The notes under the pieces: model-generated
Told to the model about the DNA's origin: nothing
The model's database searches: none
The model's input: only the letters and a program-made list of their open reading frames with translations
In this document: one piece after another, positions 49,254-57,375 of the stretch
Position numbering within the stretch: position 1 is the first letter of the stretch
Layout of the letters: every line of letters starts with the position of its first letter
Assembly: GCA_910588645.1 (NCBI GenBank)
Contig: CAJUOY010000012.1
Span: forward strand, 1 to 57,375
Source of the DNA: an uncultured Christensenellaceae bacterium
GTDB lineage: Bacteria > Bacillota > Clostridia > Christensenellales > Borkfalkiaceae
Direction: 5' to 3'
Length of the DNA: 57,375 bases
Translations under genes and position numbers: made by a program

Positions 49254-49283
49254 TTGACAACCGACATATATTTAGTGTACAAT
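49254..49283 (+). promoter_or_regulatory. Promoter and leader of the YitT operon
   Basis: TTGACA (49254-49259), 18 bases, TACAAT (49278-49283). The resulting leader of about 120 bases contains an inverted repeat CAGGTT/AACCTG near 49350-49380, but I cannot match it to a known riboswitch. The rest of the 276-base gap to the left holds only the start region of the LRR lipoprotein gene. Confidence 0.7.
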
Positions 49284-49412
49284 GTCATAATAAAAAGTGA
49301 CAAAAATTTTTCGTACCGACGGCCGTTTTCAAACATATTTCGGCGCTGAAATCAGGTTAAACGTTTGACTTGAAAACCTGCATTTCGTATACTGGAAAAG
49401 GAGGCGTTTAAA

Positions 49413-50351
49413 ATGAAAAAAGACGGCAGCGTAAGTAATAAACCCGATAAAAAAGCTGTAATAAAATTCTTATTGGATTACGGCGTTATCACTTTCGGAT
49501 GTATTATATATTCCCTCGGCGTTTCGCTGTTCCTTGACGCAAGCAAACTGGCGTCCGGCGGAGTAACGGGTATTGCTATAATCATAAGTCACTTGATCCG
49601 CGAAATAAGCGGAGGTTTCGTTTTGGATACGGGTATAATTATCCTGATCTTAAACATTCCGCTATTTATACTCGGACTGCTGTTTGTGGGCAAAAAATTT
49701 ATTATCTCCACTATTTATTCCACCGTACTTTCTTCACTGCTTATGTGGGCGTGGAATATAGCTTTTGCGCAATATTTGCCCGATTTAAACTCCAATATCC
49801 TTATTTCCACTCTCGCGGGCGGCACGCTGTTCGGCATAGGCCTCGGACTTATATTCAGAATGGGTAGCTCGACGGGCGGTACGGATATTGTCGTAAAAAT
49901 GTTGCGTAAAAAATTCCGCTATATTAAAATGGGCGTAATTTCTATGTCGATCGATATCGTCATAGTACTTGTTTCTGGAATAGTTTTCCGCGACTTCGAA
50001 TTGATGTGCTACACCATTTTATCAATCGTAATATTTACCTGTCTTTTCGACTGGGTGCTTTACGGCGGAAATACGGCAAAACTCGTCTACGTGATAACTA
50101 CCGCGGATAATGCGGAAGCTATATGCAAAAAGATCTTAAAGGAGCTTGACATCGGCGCGACCTTAATCGACGGTGAAGGGGCCTACACGGGCAATCAAAG
50201 AAGGATCATAATGTGCGCGGCTAAAAACTTTTTGTATCCGAAACTGCGCGATATTGTCCGCGAAGTAGATCCCCACGCCTTTACGATAGTATCTTCCGCC
50301 AAAGAAATTTACGGCGAAGGATACAAAGATCATTTCGAAGACGAGCTTTAA
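49413..50351 (+). CDS. YitT-family membrane protein (DUF161 + DUF2179)
   Basis: The 312-residue protein has five or six membrane helices with the YitT signature segments (LASGGVTGIAIIISHL, GIGLGLIFRMGSSTGGTDIV). A cytosolic DUF2179 domain follows (EICKKILKELDIGATLIDGEG, RRIIMCAAKNFLYPKLRDIV). The family is widespread in Bacillota; its transport role is not settled. GGAGG lies 9 bases before the ATG. It heads a rightward operon and has its own promoter. Confidence 0.92.
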   Translation: MKKDGSVSNKPDKKAVIKFLLDYGVITFGCIIYSLGVSLFLDASKLASGGVTGIAIIISHLIREISGGFVLDTGIIILILNIPLFILGLLFVGKKFIISTIYSTVLSSLLMWAWNIAFAQYLPDLNSNILISTLAGGTLFGIGLGLIFRMGSSTGGTDIVVKMLRKKFRYIKMGVISMSIDIVIVLVSGIVFRDFELMCYTILSIVIFTCLFDWVLYGGNTAKLVYVITTADNAEAICKKILKELDIGATLIDGEGAYTGNQRRIIMCAAKNFLYPKLRDIVREVDPHAFTIVSSAKEIYGEGYKDHFEDEL

Positions 50352-50386
50352 GATCAACTTAAATTTAAATTAAAAGGTAAAAACCA

Positions 50387-51952
50387 ATGAGTAAAACGAT
50401 TGCGCTGACCGGTACTACCGGCGCAATGGGCGGAGAAGTACTTTTAAGTCTGCTCCGTTCCGATAAAAATTTTAACGTAAGGTGCATAATCTTCGACAAG
50501 GAAAGGAGCATACCTTCCTTTGTCAAAAAGACGCTTAAAAAATATAAAAAAAGAGTTTACGCGTTCAAGGGCGATATATCTCGCTACGACGACTGCGTTC
50601 AGCTTATAGACGGCGCTGATTACGTAATTAACTGCGCCTCCCTTATCCCTCCCAAGTCAGATCACGATCCCGTTGGAACCTATCAAAGCAACTTCGCGGG
50701 CACAAAGAACATAGTAGACGCGATTTGCGCGAGCGGCCGCAAAGACGAGATCGGTCTTGTTCAAATAGCTACCGTAGCTATGTACGGACACCGCGCCTAT
50801 CCACATCTATGGATAAGGGTTGGCGATCCCGTTATTTCAAGCGATTACGACGTATATTCAAAACACAAGTTAAAGGCGGAAAAATACGTTCTCGAAAGCG
50901 GACTTACAAAATTCGTTTCTCTGCGCCAGACGGCGGTATTACATAAGTATATGTTCCGAAACAATTTAAAGGACGGACTTATGTTCCACACCGTGTGGAA
51001 CGGCGCGCTCGAATGGGTTACGGACGCCGACAGCGGAAATCTTTGCAAAAAGCTTGTGGAAATGGATGCGGACGGCAAACTGGACGGTTTCTGGAATAAA
51101 ATTTACAACATCGGCGGCGGCGAAGGCTGCCGTATAACGGGGTACGAAACGTTTGAAGAGGCGTTCGCCATTTTAGGCGGCGGAGCGAAGAAATTTTTCA
51201 AACCAAACTGGAACATTGCCCGAAATTTCCACGGCGGTTGGTTTACCGACAGCGACGAGCTGGAAGAAATATTGCATTTCAGGACGGAGACAAACGCGGA
51301 ATTTTGGAAAAGAATGGAAAAAAAACATACCTTTTTCAAACTGGGAAAGCTTGTTCATCCCTCCGTTATTTCCGCAATGGTCATAAAGCCCCTATTCAAA
51401 AATACAAATTCGCCCAAGTATTGGATAAAACACGATAAAAGCGGCAGAATTAAGGCGTTCTTCGGCGGGAAAGAGGCTTACGATAAAATTCCCGACAAAT
51501 GGGAAAACTATCCTCTGTTGTGCGAAAACAAGCTTGAAGACGGATCCGAAATAAATTATTCCGAGCTAAAAGATGTCAAAAATTCAGGTCGATACCTGCT
51601 TGATCACGGCTATGACGAGAGCAAGCCGATTAAAGAACTTACTCTCGAAGATCTGAATGAGGCGGCGGCATTCCGCGGCGGAAAGTGCCTTGCAAGCAAA
51701 TACGACGGCGAGCCCTATTCCCAGTTGATATGGAAATGCGGCAACGGACACGAGTTTACTCTTACCCCGTTCACCGTACTGAAAGGAGGCTACTGGTGCC
51801 CACACTGTTGCGAGCCCAAGCCCTGGAAATACGGCGCGATAGCGCACATTCCATTCTACAAACAAGTGTACTTCGATTCACACGACGAAACGGAGATCAA
51901 CGACGTATTCCCCGTATTCGATCACGAAGAAGATTTTATTATTAAAAAATAA
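50387..51952 (+). CDS. NAD-dependent epimerase/dehydratase with C-terminal zinc ribbon
   Basis: The 521-residue protein has an extended short-chain-dehydrogenase domain in residues 1-~300: nucleotide site GTTGAMGGEV at 8-17, GADYVINCASLI, and the catalytic Tyr-Lys pair in YSKHK near residue 160. A linker follows, and the last ~100 residues carry a Cys/His pattern (WKCGNGHEF, then YWCPHC) typical of a treble-clef zinc ribbon. I know no named family with this arrangement. AAAGGT lies upstream of the ATG. It is followed 3 bases later by EFR1; redox coupling between the two is possible. Confidence 0.8.
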   Translation: MSKTIALTGTTGAMGGEVLLSLLRSDKNFNVRCIIFDKERSIPSFVKKTLKKYKKRVYAFKGDISRYDDCVQLIDGADYVINCASLIPPKSDHDPVGTYQSNFAGTKNIVDAICASGRKDEIGLVQIATVAMYGHRAYPHLWIRVGDPVISSDYDVYSKHKLKAEKYVLESGLTKFVSLRQTAVLHKYMFRNNLKDGLMFHTVWNGALEWVTDADSGNLCKKLVEMDADGKLDGFWNKIYNIGGGEGCRITGYETFEEAFAILGGGAKKFFKPNWNIARNFHGGWFTDSDELEEILHFRTETNAEFWKRMEKKHTFFKLGKLVHPSVISAMVIKPLFKNTNSPKYWIKHDKSGRIKAFFGGKEAYDKIPDKWENYPLLCENKLEDGSEINYSELKDVKNSGRYLLDHGYDESKPIKELTLEDLNEAAAFRGGKCLASKYDGEPYSQLIWKCGNGHEFTLTPFTVLKGGYWCPHCCEPKPWKYGAIAHIPFYKQVYFDSHDETEINDVFPVFDHEEDFIIKK

Positions 51953-51955
51953 ACT

Positions 51956-52876
51956 ATGAAAGTAATTCTTTACGTATTTTCCGGAACAGGCAACACGTTA
52001 AAGGTTGCCGGATTATATAAAAAATTTTTGGAGCGGTATGAAGGCAACTCGGTTGAAATTTACCGCATTTCAAAAAAGAGCGGCGCGGTTCCCAACCCCG
52101 AAGACTACGACTTAATAGGTTTCGGCTATCCCATTCACGGTTTTTCCGCGCCCGAACCCGCAATAAATTTCTGTAAAGAACTGTCTGCTGTGCAAAACAA
52201 GCGGTTGTTCGTTTTCAAGACTTCGGGAGAGGGCTTGCATCTTAACGACTGCTCTTCGCAGAAATGCATCAAAATACTGATGAAAAAGGGTTACGACGTT
52301 GTTATGGAAAGGCACGTCGTTATGCCCTATAATATGATTTACCGCCATAACAACCAAATGGCAAAACAGATGTGGATTTACGCACACGCCATTGTAGATA
52401 TGAACTGCGGCGAAATTATGGAAGGCAAAAGAGAAAAAGTCAAACTTCCCTTTTATAAAACATTCTACTGCCCTCCCATCAGATTTCTCGAACAGAAATT
52501 CGCTCATCTGCACGGCCCCGCATTCAAAGTTAACCCTGATAAGTGCGTCGGTTGCAACAAGTGCGTTAACACTTGTCCGCAGAATAATATTCAAATCGTT
52601 GACGGCAAGTATAAATTCGGTCACGAATGCGTGCTTTGTATGGGCTGTTCCTTCGGGTGTCCTCAGGACGCTATAAGCGTTGGATTATTCAAATTCTGGA
52701 AGGTAAACGGCAGTTACAGATTGAACGATTTGGTAAAAGACGACGACATACCTTTCCCCTACGTCCCGAATATGTCAAGAGGAATATACAGGCTGTATAA
52801 TAAATATTACCGAGACCAAGACAAAAAACTGTGTCTTGCCGGCATCAACGTAAACGATTATATAAAAAATAAATAA
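51956..52876 (+). CDS. EFR1-family ferrodoxin (flavodoxin-like plus two 4Fe-4S)
   Basis: The 306-residue protein has an N-terminal flavodoxin-like fold with the FMN loop FSGTGNT (residues 8-14). Near residue 200 are two Cys4 clusters: CVGCNKCVNTCP and CVLCMGCSFGCP, each binding one 4Fe-4S. This is the EFR1 architecture common in anaerobic Clostridia, carrying electrons between a flavin and iron-sulphur clusters. It starts 3 bases after the epimerase stop without a ribosome site, so translation is coupled. Confidence 0.92.
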   Translation: MKVILYVFSGTGNTLKVAGLYKKFLERYEGNSVEIYRISKKSGAVPNPEDYDLIGFGYPIHGFSAPEPAINFCKELSAVQNKRLFVFKTSGEGLHLNDCSSQKCIKILMKKGYDVVMERHVVMPYNMIYRHNNQMAKQMWIYAHAIVDMNCGEIMEGKREKVKLPFYKTFYCPPIRFLEQKFAHLHGPAFKVNPDKCVGCNKCVNTCPQNNIQIVDGKYKFGHECVLCMGCSFGCPQDAISVGLFKFWKVNGSYRLNDLVKDDDIPFPYVPNMSRGIYRLYNKYYRDQDKKLCLAGINVNDYIKNK

Positions 52877-52887
52877 TCGGAGAACTT

Positions 52888-52908
52888 TTGACATATAATT
52901 TGTTGTAA
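52888..52908 (+). other. Possible six-codon minicistron before the DUF368 gene
   Basis: GGAG (52879-52882) is followed 5 bases later by TTG ACA TAT AAT TTG TTG TAA, ending 2 bases before the next ATG. The DUF368 gene itself has no ribosome site, so ribosomes finishing this mini-ORF could restart there. This is inference from spacing only. Confidence 0.35.
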
Positions 52909-52910
52909 AT

Positions 52911-53840
52911 ATGCAAGTTAAAGAATTTTTTAAAAGTATGGGCATAGGCGCGCTGATAGGCGTGGCTATGATTATCCCGGGAGTAAGCGGCGGAACAATC
53001 GCCGTACTCCTTAAAATATACGATAAGCTGATAAATGCTATAAGCGGATTGAGAAAAGACTTCAAAAACAGCTTTTTCTTTCTGTTGCCCATTATATTGG
53101 GCGCTGCGCTTGCCGTCGTTGCGGCGTATTTCCCTTTGAAATATTTTATAACTCACGCTCCGCTGCCCACTTTGATGCTCTTTGCGGGACTTATGGTGGG
53201 TTCCTTCCCTAAAATGTTCAAAGACACGTTGAAAAACTGTTTTAAACCTGCGGACACGATTGCACTCTTGCTGCCTATGGCATTTATAATAGGCGTATGC
53301 TTTATTCCCGCTATGGGCGAAGCCGACCTCGGCGCAAATATGCCGATATGGGGATATTTCGTTCTGGTATTTATAGGCGCGCTGGCGTCCTGCGCCCTCG
53401 TGGTCCCCGGCGTAAGCGGCTCCGGCCTGTTACTGATACTCGGATACTACACCGCAATTTTAAATACCGTTTCGGCATTAAAGACCGACTTCGGGCATTC
53501 CATACTCGTGCTTGCGCTGTTTGCAGTCGGCCTGATCGTTGGATTTTTCAGTATTGCAAAACTTATGAAGTTTTTGCTTAACAAATTCCCCCGCCCTACC
53601 GGTTGGGCAATTATAGGCTTTGTAGTAGGATCAGTTCCCGCAATCTTTCTTTCATTCGACTGGCTTGGCGAGGGCGTGCCCGAGATAACCACCGTACACA
53701 TTGTAGTGGGCGTAATTCTTTGCCTTGCGGGCGGACTTGCGGCATACTTCCTCACCTCTTTGGTAGAAGCACGTATGAAAAAAGCGGAAGTTACTGAAGC
53801 TTCGGACATATGCAAAACGGATGAAACGAACGACAACTGA
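52911..53840 (+). CDS. DUF368 polyprenyl-phosphate transporter (PopT-like)
   Basis: The 309-residue membrane protein has about eight helices and two inverted halves. The first half has PGVSGGTIAVLLKIYDKLI (residues ~25-43) and the second has VPGVSGSGLLLILGYY. DUF368 proteins have been shown to flip undecaprenyl phosphate back across the membrane for wall-glycan synthesis, and this match is good over its length. It is last in the YitT-epimerase-EFR1 operon and ends at a strong terminator. Confidence 0.92.
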   Translation: MQVKEFFKSMGIGALIGVAMIIPGVSGGTIAVLLKIYDKLINAISGLRKDFKNSFFFLLPIILGAALAVVAAYFPLKYFITHAPLPTLMLFAGLMVGSFPKMFKDTLKNCFKPADTIALLLPMAFIIGVCFIPAMGEADLGANMPIWGYFVLVFIGALASCALVVPGVSGSGLLLILGYYTAILNTVSALKTDFGHSILVLALFAVGLIVGFFSIAKLMKFLLNKFPRPTGWAIIGFVVGSVPAIFLSFDWLGEGVPEITTVHIVVGVILCLAGGLAAYFLTSLVEARMKKAEVTEASDICKTDETNDN

Positions 53841-53872
53841 TATGTGTTGAAAAATATATGTTAAATATAAAA

Positions 53873-53912
53873 TATGCGGCTTGGGACAATCGTCCCAAGC
53901 CGCATTTATTTA
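53873..53912 (+). terminator. Terminator of the YitT-to-DUF368 operon
   Basis: A 14-bp stem ATGCGGCTTGGGAC/GTCCCAAGCCGCAT (53873-53886 with 53892-53905) followed by TTATTTA. Confidence 0.85.
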
Positions 53913-53918
53913 AAATAA

Positions 53919-53950
53919 ACGCCCCGTACAACCGTACGGGGCGTAAATCT
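53919..53950 (-). terminator. Terminator of rpoC
   Basis: An 11-bp GC-rich stem ACGCCCCGTAC/GTACGGGGCGT followed on the minus strand by TTTATTTT, immediately after the rpoC stop. Confidence 0.75.
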
Positions 53951-53952
53951 TA

Positions 53953-56900
53953 TTATATCTTATCTGCGGGATCAACTACGCTGTTATAGTTGGGGTTTAT
54001 TACGGGAGACATATTCTTGTACTCCTTTACCCCCGTTCCTGCAGGAATAAGTTTACCGATTATGACGTTCTCTTTAAGACCGATAAGCGGATCGACCTTA
54101 TTCTTAATTGCGGCGTCGGTAAGAACCTTCGCAGTTTCCTGGAAGGAAGCTGCCGAAAGGAAGCTGTCCGTCGAAAGCGCGGCCTTGGTTATACCGAGAA
54201 GTACGCGCTTTTGAAGCGCGGGCGTGCCGCCGTTCTCGATTGCAATTCTATTCTCTTCTTCGACAGCGAACATATCGACAGTTTCGCCGGGGAGAAGATT
54301 TGTAGAACCAGCGCTCTCTATTCTGACCTTCCTTAGCATCTGACGGACGATGATCTCAACGTGTTTGTCGTTGATATTAACGCTCTGTGAACGGTATACC
54401 GACTGAACCTGCTGTAAGATATAGTCCTGAACGCCCTTTACGCCCGAAATTCTCAATATATCCTGGGGATATACGGAACCTGCGTTGAGTACGGTACCGG
54501 GCTGAACGGTTTCGCCGTCCTTTACCAAAAGCTCCGCATTGAAGGGAAGCAGATATTCCTTTTTGATCTCTTTCGTCGCGGGATCGCGCACAACTACGCG
54601 CTTGAGATTGTCTTTTTCGTCTATAGCAACGGTACCCGAAACTTCGCAAAGAGCCGAGCAACCCTTGGGTTTACGCGCTTCGAAAAGTTCTTCTACACGG
54701 GGAAGACCTTGGGTGATGTCGCCCGTTGCAGCTATACCGCCCGTATGGAAGGTACGCATCGTAAGCTGAGTACCGGGCTCGCCTATGGACTGAGCCGCGA
54801 TTACGCCGACAGCTTCACCCGCCTGAACGGGAAGGTTGGTCGCCATATTTTTGCCGTAGCACTTTGCGCAAACGCCGAAACGGGAGTTACAGGTGAATAC
54901 CGAGCGGATAGATACTTCCTCGATACCTGCCGCAACGATCTTTTTAGCGATCGCGTCGGTAACGTATCCGTTCTGTTCGAGGATTACGTTGCCGTCCTTG
55001 TCCTTTACGTCCTCGGACACGAATCTGCCCTGAATTCTGTCTTCAAGTCCCTCTATGACTTCGTTGCTTGAACCTACGATAGCTCTTACGATCATACCGC
55101 GGGGCTTTTTGCTGCCCGCCATACAATCTTCTTCGCGGACAATAACGTCCTGAGCGACGTCTACAAGTCTGCGGGTAAGGTAACCGGAGTCCGCCGTCTT
55201 TAACGCGGTATCGGCAAGACCTTTACGGCCGCCGTGCGATGAAATGAAGTATTCCAGAACGGAAAGTCCCTGTCTGAAACAAGACTTAACGGGAACTTCT
55301 ATCTTTCTACCCTGAGGGTTAACCATCAGCCCGCGCATACCGGACAGCTGTTTCATCTGGTCGATAGATCCGCGGGCGCCCGAGTTAGCCATCATCCATA
55401 TGGGATTGAACTTGTCAAGCGACTCCTTGAGGGCGTCGGTAACTCTGTCTGTAGCGTCGTCCCACGCGTTGATTACCGCGTTGTAACGCTCCTCTTCCCT
55501 CAAAAGTCCGCGCTGATACTTTTTCTCGATCTTAATAACGGTCTCTTCCGTTTCCTCTACGATCGCCTTTTTGGCGTCGGGGATGTGCATATCGAATACC
55601 GACGTTGTGATAGCGCCGACTGTCGAATACTTGTATCCGAGCGTCTTGATCTTGTCGAGTATATCTGCCGCCCTGGGCGCGCCGCCCGTCTTGAAGCAAC
55701 GCTCTACTATTTTACCGAGCTGCTTCTTGCCGACTGCGACCGCACCGTCAAGGAATTCATAAGAAATTTCGTATTTGAGATAATCTTCGGGATTTACGCG
55801 GTTTACGAATCCGAGATCCTGGGGCATATTAGAGTTGAAAATAATTCTGCCGACCGAGGTCTTTACGGTACCCGTAACGGTCTGTCCGTTATAGGGCGAA
55901 TTCTTATCGTCTATAACTACGCTTCTGCGCACAAAAATTTCATCCTGCATATGGACGAGCTTCAACTGATATGCAATCATAGCTTCGTCCTCGGAGATGT
56001 AGGCGTTAGCAACGTACTTCTCCGCGCCCTCTTCCGCTTCTGCGCACTCGTAATATCTGTCGCCGCTCCAACGGTAGAACTTGCCGTCCTCACGCCTTAA
56101 AATAGTGAGGTAATAAGCGCCCATAACCATATCCTGCGAAGGCTGCATTACCGGCTTGCCGTCGGAAAGCTTCAAAATGTTGTTTGAGGAGAGCATGAGG
56201 TATCTCGCCTCTGCCTGAGCCTCTATAGAAAGGGGCACGTGCACCGCCATCTGGTCGCCGTCGAAGTCCGCGTTGAACGCAGTACATACGAGGGGATGAA
56301 TTTTTATCGCTCTGCCTTCGATAAGAACGGGCTCGAAAGCCTGTATGGAAAGTCTGTGCAATGTGGGCGCGCGGTTTAAAAGAACGGGATGTTCTTTAAT
56401 TACTTCTTCCAATACGTCCCAAACAAAGGGTTTTGCCTTTTCAACCGTGCGTTTTGCGCTCTTGATATTGTGGCACTGACCGCTTTCCACAAGCTTTTTC
56501 ATAACGAACGGTTTGAAAAGCTCGATAGCCATTTCCTTGGGAAGTCCGCACTGGTACAGTTTGAGTTCGGGGCCTACGACGATAACCGAACGGCCCGAAT
56601 AGTCTACACGCTTGCCGAGAAGGTTCTGACGGAATCTACCCTGTTTACCGCGGAGCATACCGGAAAGGGATTTGAGTTCTCTGTTGGAGGGGCCGGAAAG
56701 CGCCTTGCCGCGCCTGCCGTTGTCTATGAGCGCGTCAACGGCCTCCTGCAACATACGCTTTTCATTCTTTACGATCATATCGGGAGCGCCGAGTTCCATC
56801 ATACGCTTCAAGCGGTTGTTGCGGTTGATAACTCTCCTGTAAAGGTCGTTGAGGTCGGAGGACGCAAATCTGCCGCCGTCAAGCTGAACCATAGGTCTCA

Positions 56901-57375
56901 AATCGGGGGGCAATACTGGAAGCACGGTAAGAACCATCCATTCGGGACGGTTGCCGCTCTTGCGGAATGCTTCGAGAACCTCTATTCTCTTTACCGCCTT
57001 AACGCGCTTTTGGCTGGCGGTGCTTGTGTCTATGATATTTTTGGTCTCTTCGCACTCTTTTTCGAGGTCCACGGCCATAAGCAATTCGCGGATTGCTTCC
57101 GCGCCCATTCCGACTTTCAAGCCGGTGGTTTCGCTGTCGCCGTACTTTTCCTCTATTTCGCGGAGTTCCTTATCGTTTATAACCTGTTTGTATTCCAAAA
57201 TGGGAATAGAACCGGGATTGATAACTACGTACGCCGCAAAATAGATGATCTGTTCCAGAGCCTTGGGGCTCATATCGAGTATGAGGCCTATTCTCGAAGG
57301 AACGCCGCGGAAGTACCATATATGGGATACGGGAGCGGCAAGCTCGATATGTCCCATTCTTTCGCGCCTTACTTT
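53953..57375 (-). CDS. rpoC: RNA polymerase beta' subunit RpoC, 5' end beyond window
   Basis: About 1140 C-terminal residues are present; the frame stays open through the window edge (KVRRERMGHIELAAP), so the first ~80 residues with the zinc-binding site are missing. The catalytic magnesium motif NADFDGDQMAVH maps near 56240-56280. The bridge-helix and trigger-loop region includes GARGSIDQMKQLSGMRGLM and SIGEPGTQLTMRTFHTGG, and a second zinc cluster includes CNSRFGVCAKCYG. The C-terminus (ETAKVLTDAAIKNKVDPLIG, then GKLIPAGTG) is normal. This is the core transcription enzyme; rpoB should lie to the right. Confidence 0.97.
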   Translation of the reverse strand, partial: KVRRERMGHIELAAPVSHIWYFRGVPSRIGLILDMSPKALEQIIYFAAYVVINPGSIPILEYKQVINDKELREIEEKYGDSETTGLKVGMGAEAIRELLMAVDLEKECEETKNIIDTSTASQKRVKAVKRIEVLEAFRKSGNRPEWMVLTVLPVLPPDLRPMVQLDGGRFASSDLNDLYRRVINRNNRLKRMMELGAPDMIVKNEKRMLQEAVDALIDNGRRGKALSGPSNRELKSLSGMLRGKQGRFRQNLLGKRVDYSGRSVIVVGPELKLYQCGLPKEMAIELFKPFVMKKLVESGQCHNIKSAKRTVEKAKPFVWDVLEEVIKEHPVLLNRAPTLHRLSIQAFEPVLIEGRAIKIHPLVCTAFNADFDGDQMAVHVPLSIEAQAEARYLMLSSNNILKLSDGKPVMQPSQDMVMGAYYLTILRREDGKFYRWSGDRYYECAEAEEGAEKYVANAYISEDEAMIAYQLKLVHMQDEIFVRRSVVIDDKNSPYNGQTVTGTVKTSVGRIIFNSNMPQDLGFVNRVNPEDYLKYEISYEFLDGAVAVGKKQLGKIVERCFKTGGAPRAADILDKIKTLGYKYSTVGAITTSVFDMHIPDAKKAIVEETEETVIKIEKKYQRGLLREEERYNAVINAWDDATDRVTDALKESLDKFNPIWMMANSGARGSIDQMKQLSGMRGLMVNPQGRKIEVPVKSCFRQGLSVLEYFISSHGGRKGLADTALKTADSGYLTRRLVDVAQDVIVREEDCMAGSKKPRGMIVRAIVGSSNEVIEGLEDRIQGRFVSEDVKDKDGNVILEQNGYVTDAIAKKIVAAGIEEVSIRSVFTCNSRFGVCAKCYGKNMATNLPVQAGEAVGVIAAQSIGEPGTQLTMRTFHTGGIAATGDITQGLPRVEELFEARKPKGCSALCEVSGTVAIDEKDNLKRVVVRDPATKEIKKEYLLPFNAELLVKDGETVQPGTVLNAGSVYPQDILRISGVKGVQDYILQQVQSVYRSQSVNINDKHVEIIVRQMLRKVRIESAGSTNLLPGETVDMFAVEEENRIAIENGGTPALQKRVLLGITKAALSTDSFLSAASFQETAKVLTDAAIKNKVDPLIGLKENVIIGKLIPAGTGVKEYKNMSPVINPNYNSVVDPADKI

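Noticed and set aside
49290..49412. Riboswitch in the YitT leader
   Set aside because: An inverted repeat is present, but I could not match conserved cores of known classes and no terminator or sequestered ribosome site is evident.

Overview
The window looks like a piece of chromosome from an uncultured, gut-type Clostridia bacterium (Bacillota). The evidence is Gram-positive style promoters and AGGAGG ribosome sites, lipoproteins and membrane-anchored surface proteins instead of outer-membrane proteins, a class III glutamine synthetase, an EFR1 ferredoxin, an orphan GHKL/LytTR two-component pair, and surface proteins rich in InlB-type and BspA-type repeats. A Christensenellales-like lineage is my guess; no rRNA is present to confirm it. 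Most genes are core genes. I see no integrase, transposase, phage gene or CRISPR array.

Layout. (1) 1-9515: the end of a tRNA-Glu gene, then a leftward three-gene operon with two domain-swapped family 3 glycosidases and a carbohydrate-binding lipoprotein. It is read divergently from a MarR-type regulator across a 392-base region full of inverted repeats. (2) 9556-12945: a GHKL kinase/LytTR regulator pair, then an XRE repressor and a DprA-like protein ending in a beta-clamp motif. (3) 13191-16691: a 1166-residue lipoprotein with 15 repeats plus leucine-rich repeats. (4) 16733-21294: topoisomerase subunits ParC and ParE. (5) 21407-27604: the unusual region. It holds a HAD phosphatase-like protein, an FtsZ/tubulin-like GTPase fused to two FtsK-gamma-like winged helices, an orphan soluble VirD4-like ATPase, a Sel1 protein with a degenerate Lon-like AAA+ module, and a separately transcribed helix-turn-helix protein that shares an upstream motif with the operon. 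(6) 27718-33897: galE, purA, a ClC antiporter/channel and glutamine synthetase III.

(7) 34028-42380: a leftward five-gene operon pcrA-ligA-aroA-transglutaminase lipoprotein-dinB. (8) 42434-45896: a small unknown protein, rpsU and an FtsX-type ABC exporter. (9) 46010-49136: tRNA-Leu, a DUF2461 protein, a membrane XRE protein and a leucine-rich lipoprotein. (10) 49413-53840: a rightward operon with a YitT-family protein, an epimerase with a zinc ribbon, EFR1 and a DUF368 (PopT-like) transporter. (11) 53953-57375: rpoC, cut by the window edge.

The best candidate for an undescribed system is the leftward operon 26739 to 21407. A tubulin-family GTPase carries two putative DNA-binding winged helices on one chain (resembling a fused TubR-TubZ, but with FtsK-gamma-like heads). 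It is co-transcribed with a VirD4/FtsK-superfamily ATPase that has no conjugation partners and no membrane helix. A cytoskeletal DNA-positioning, partition or DNA-pumping role is plausible but is inference.
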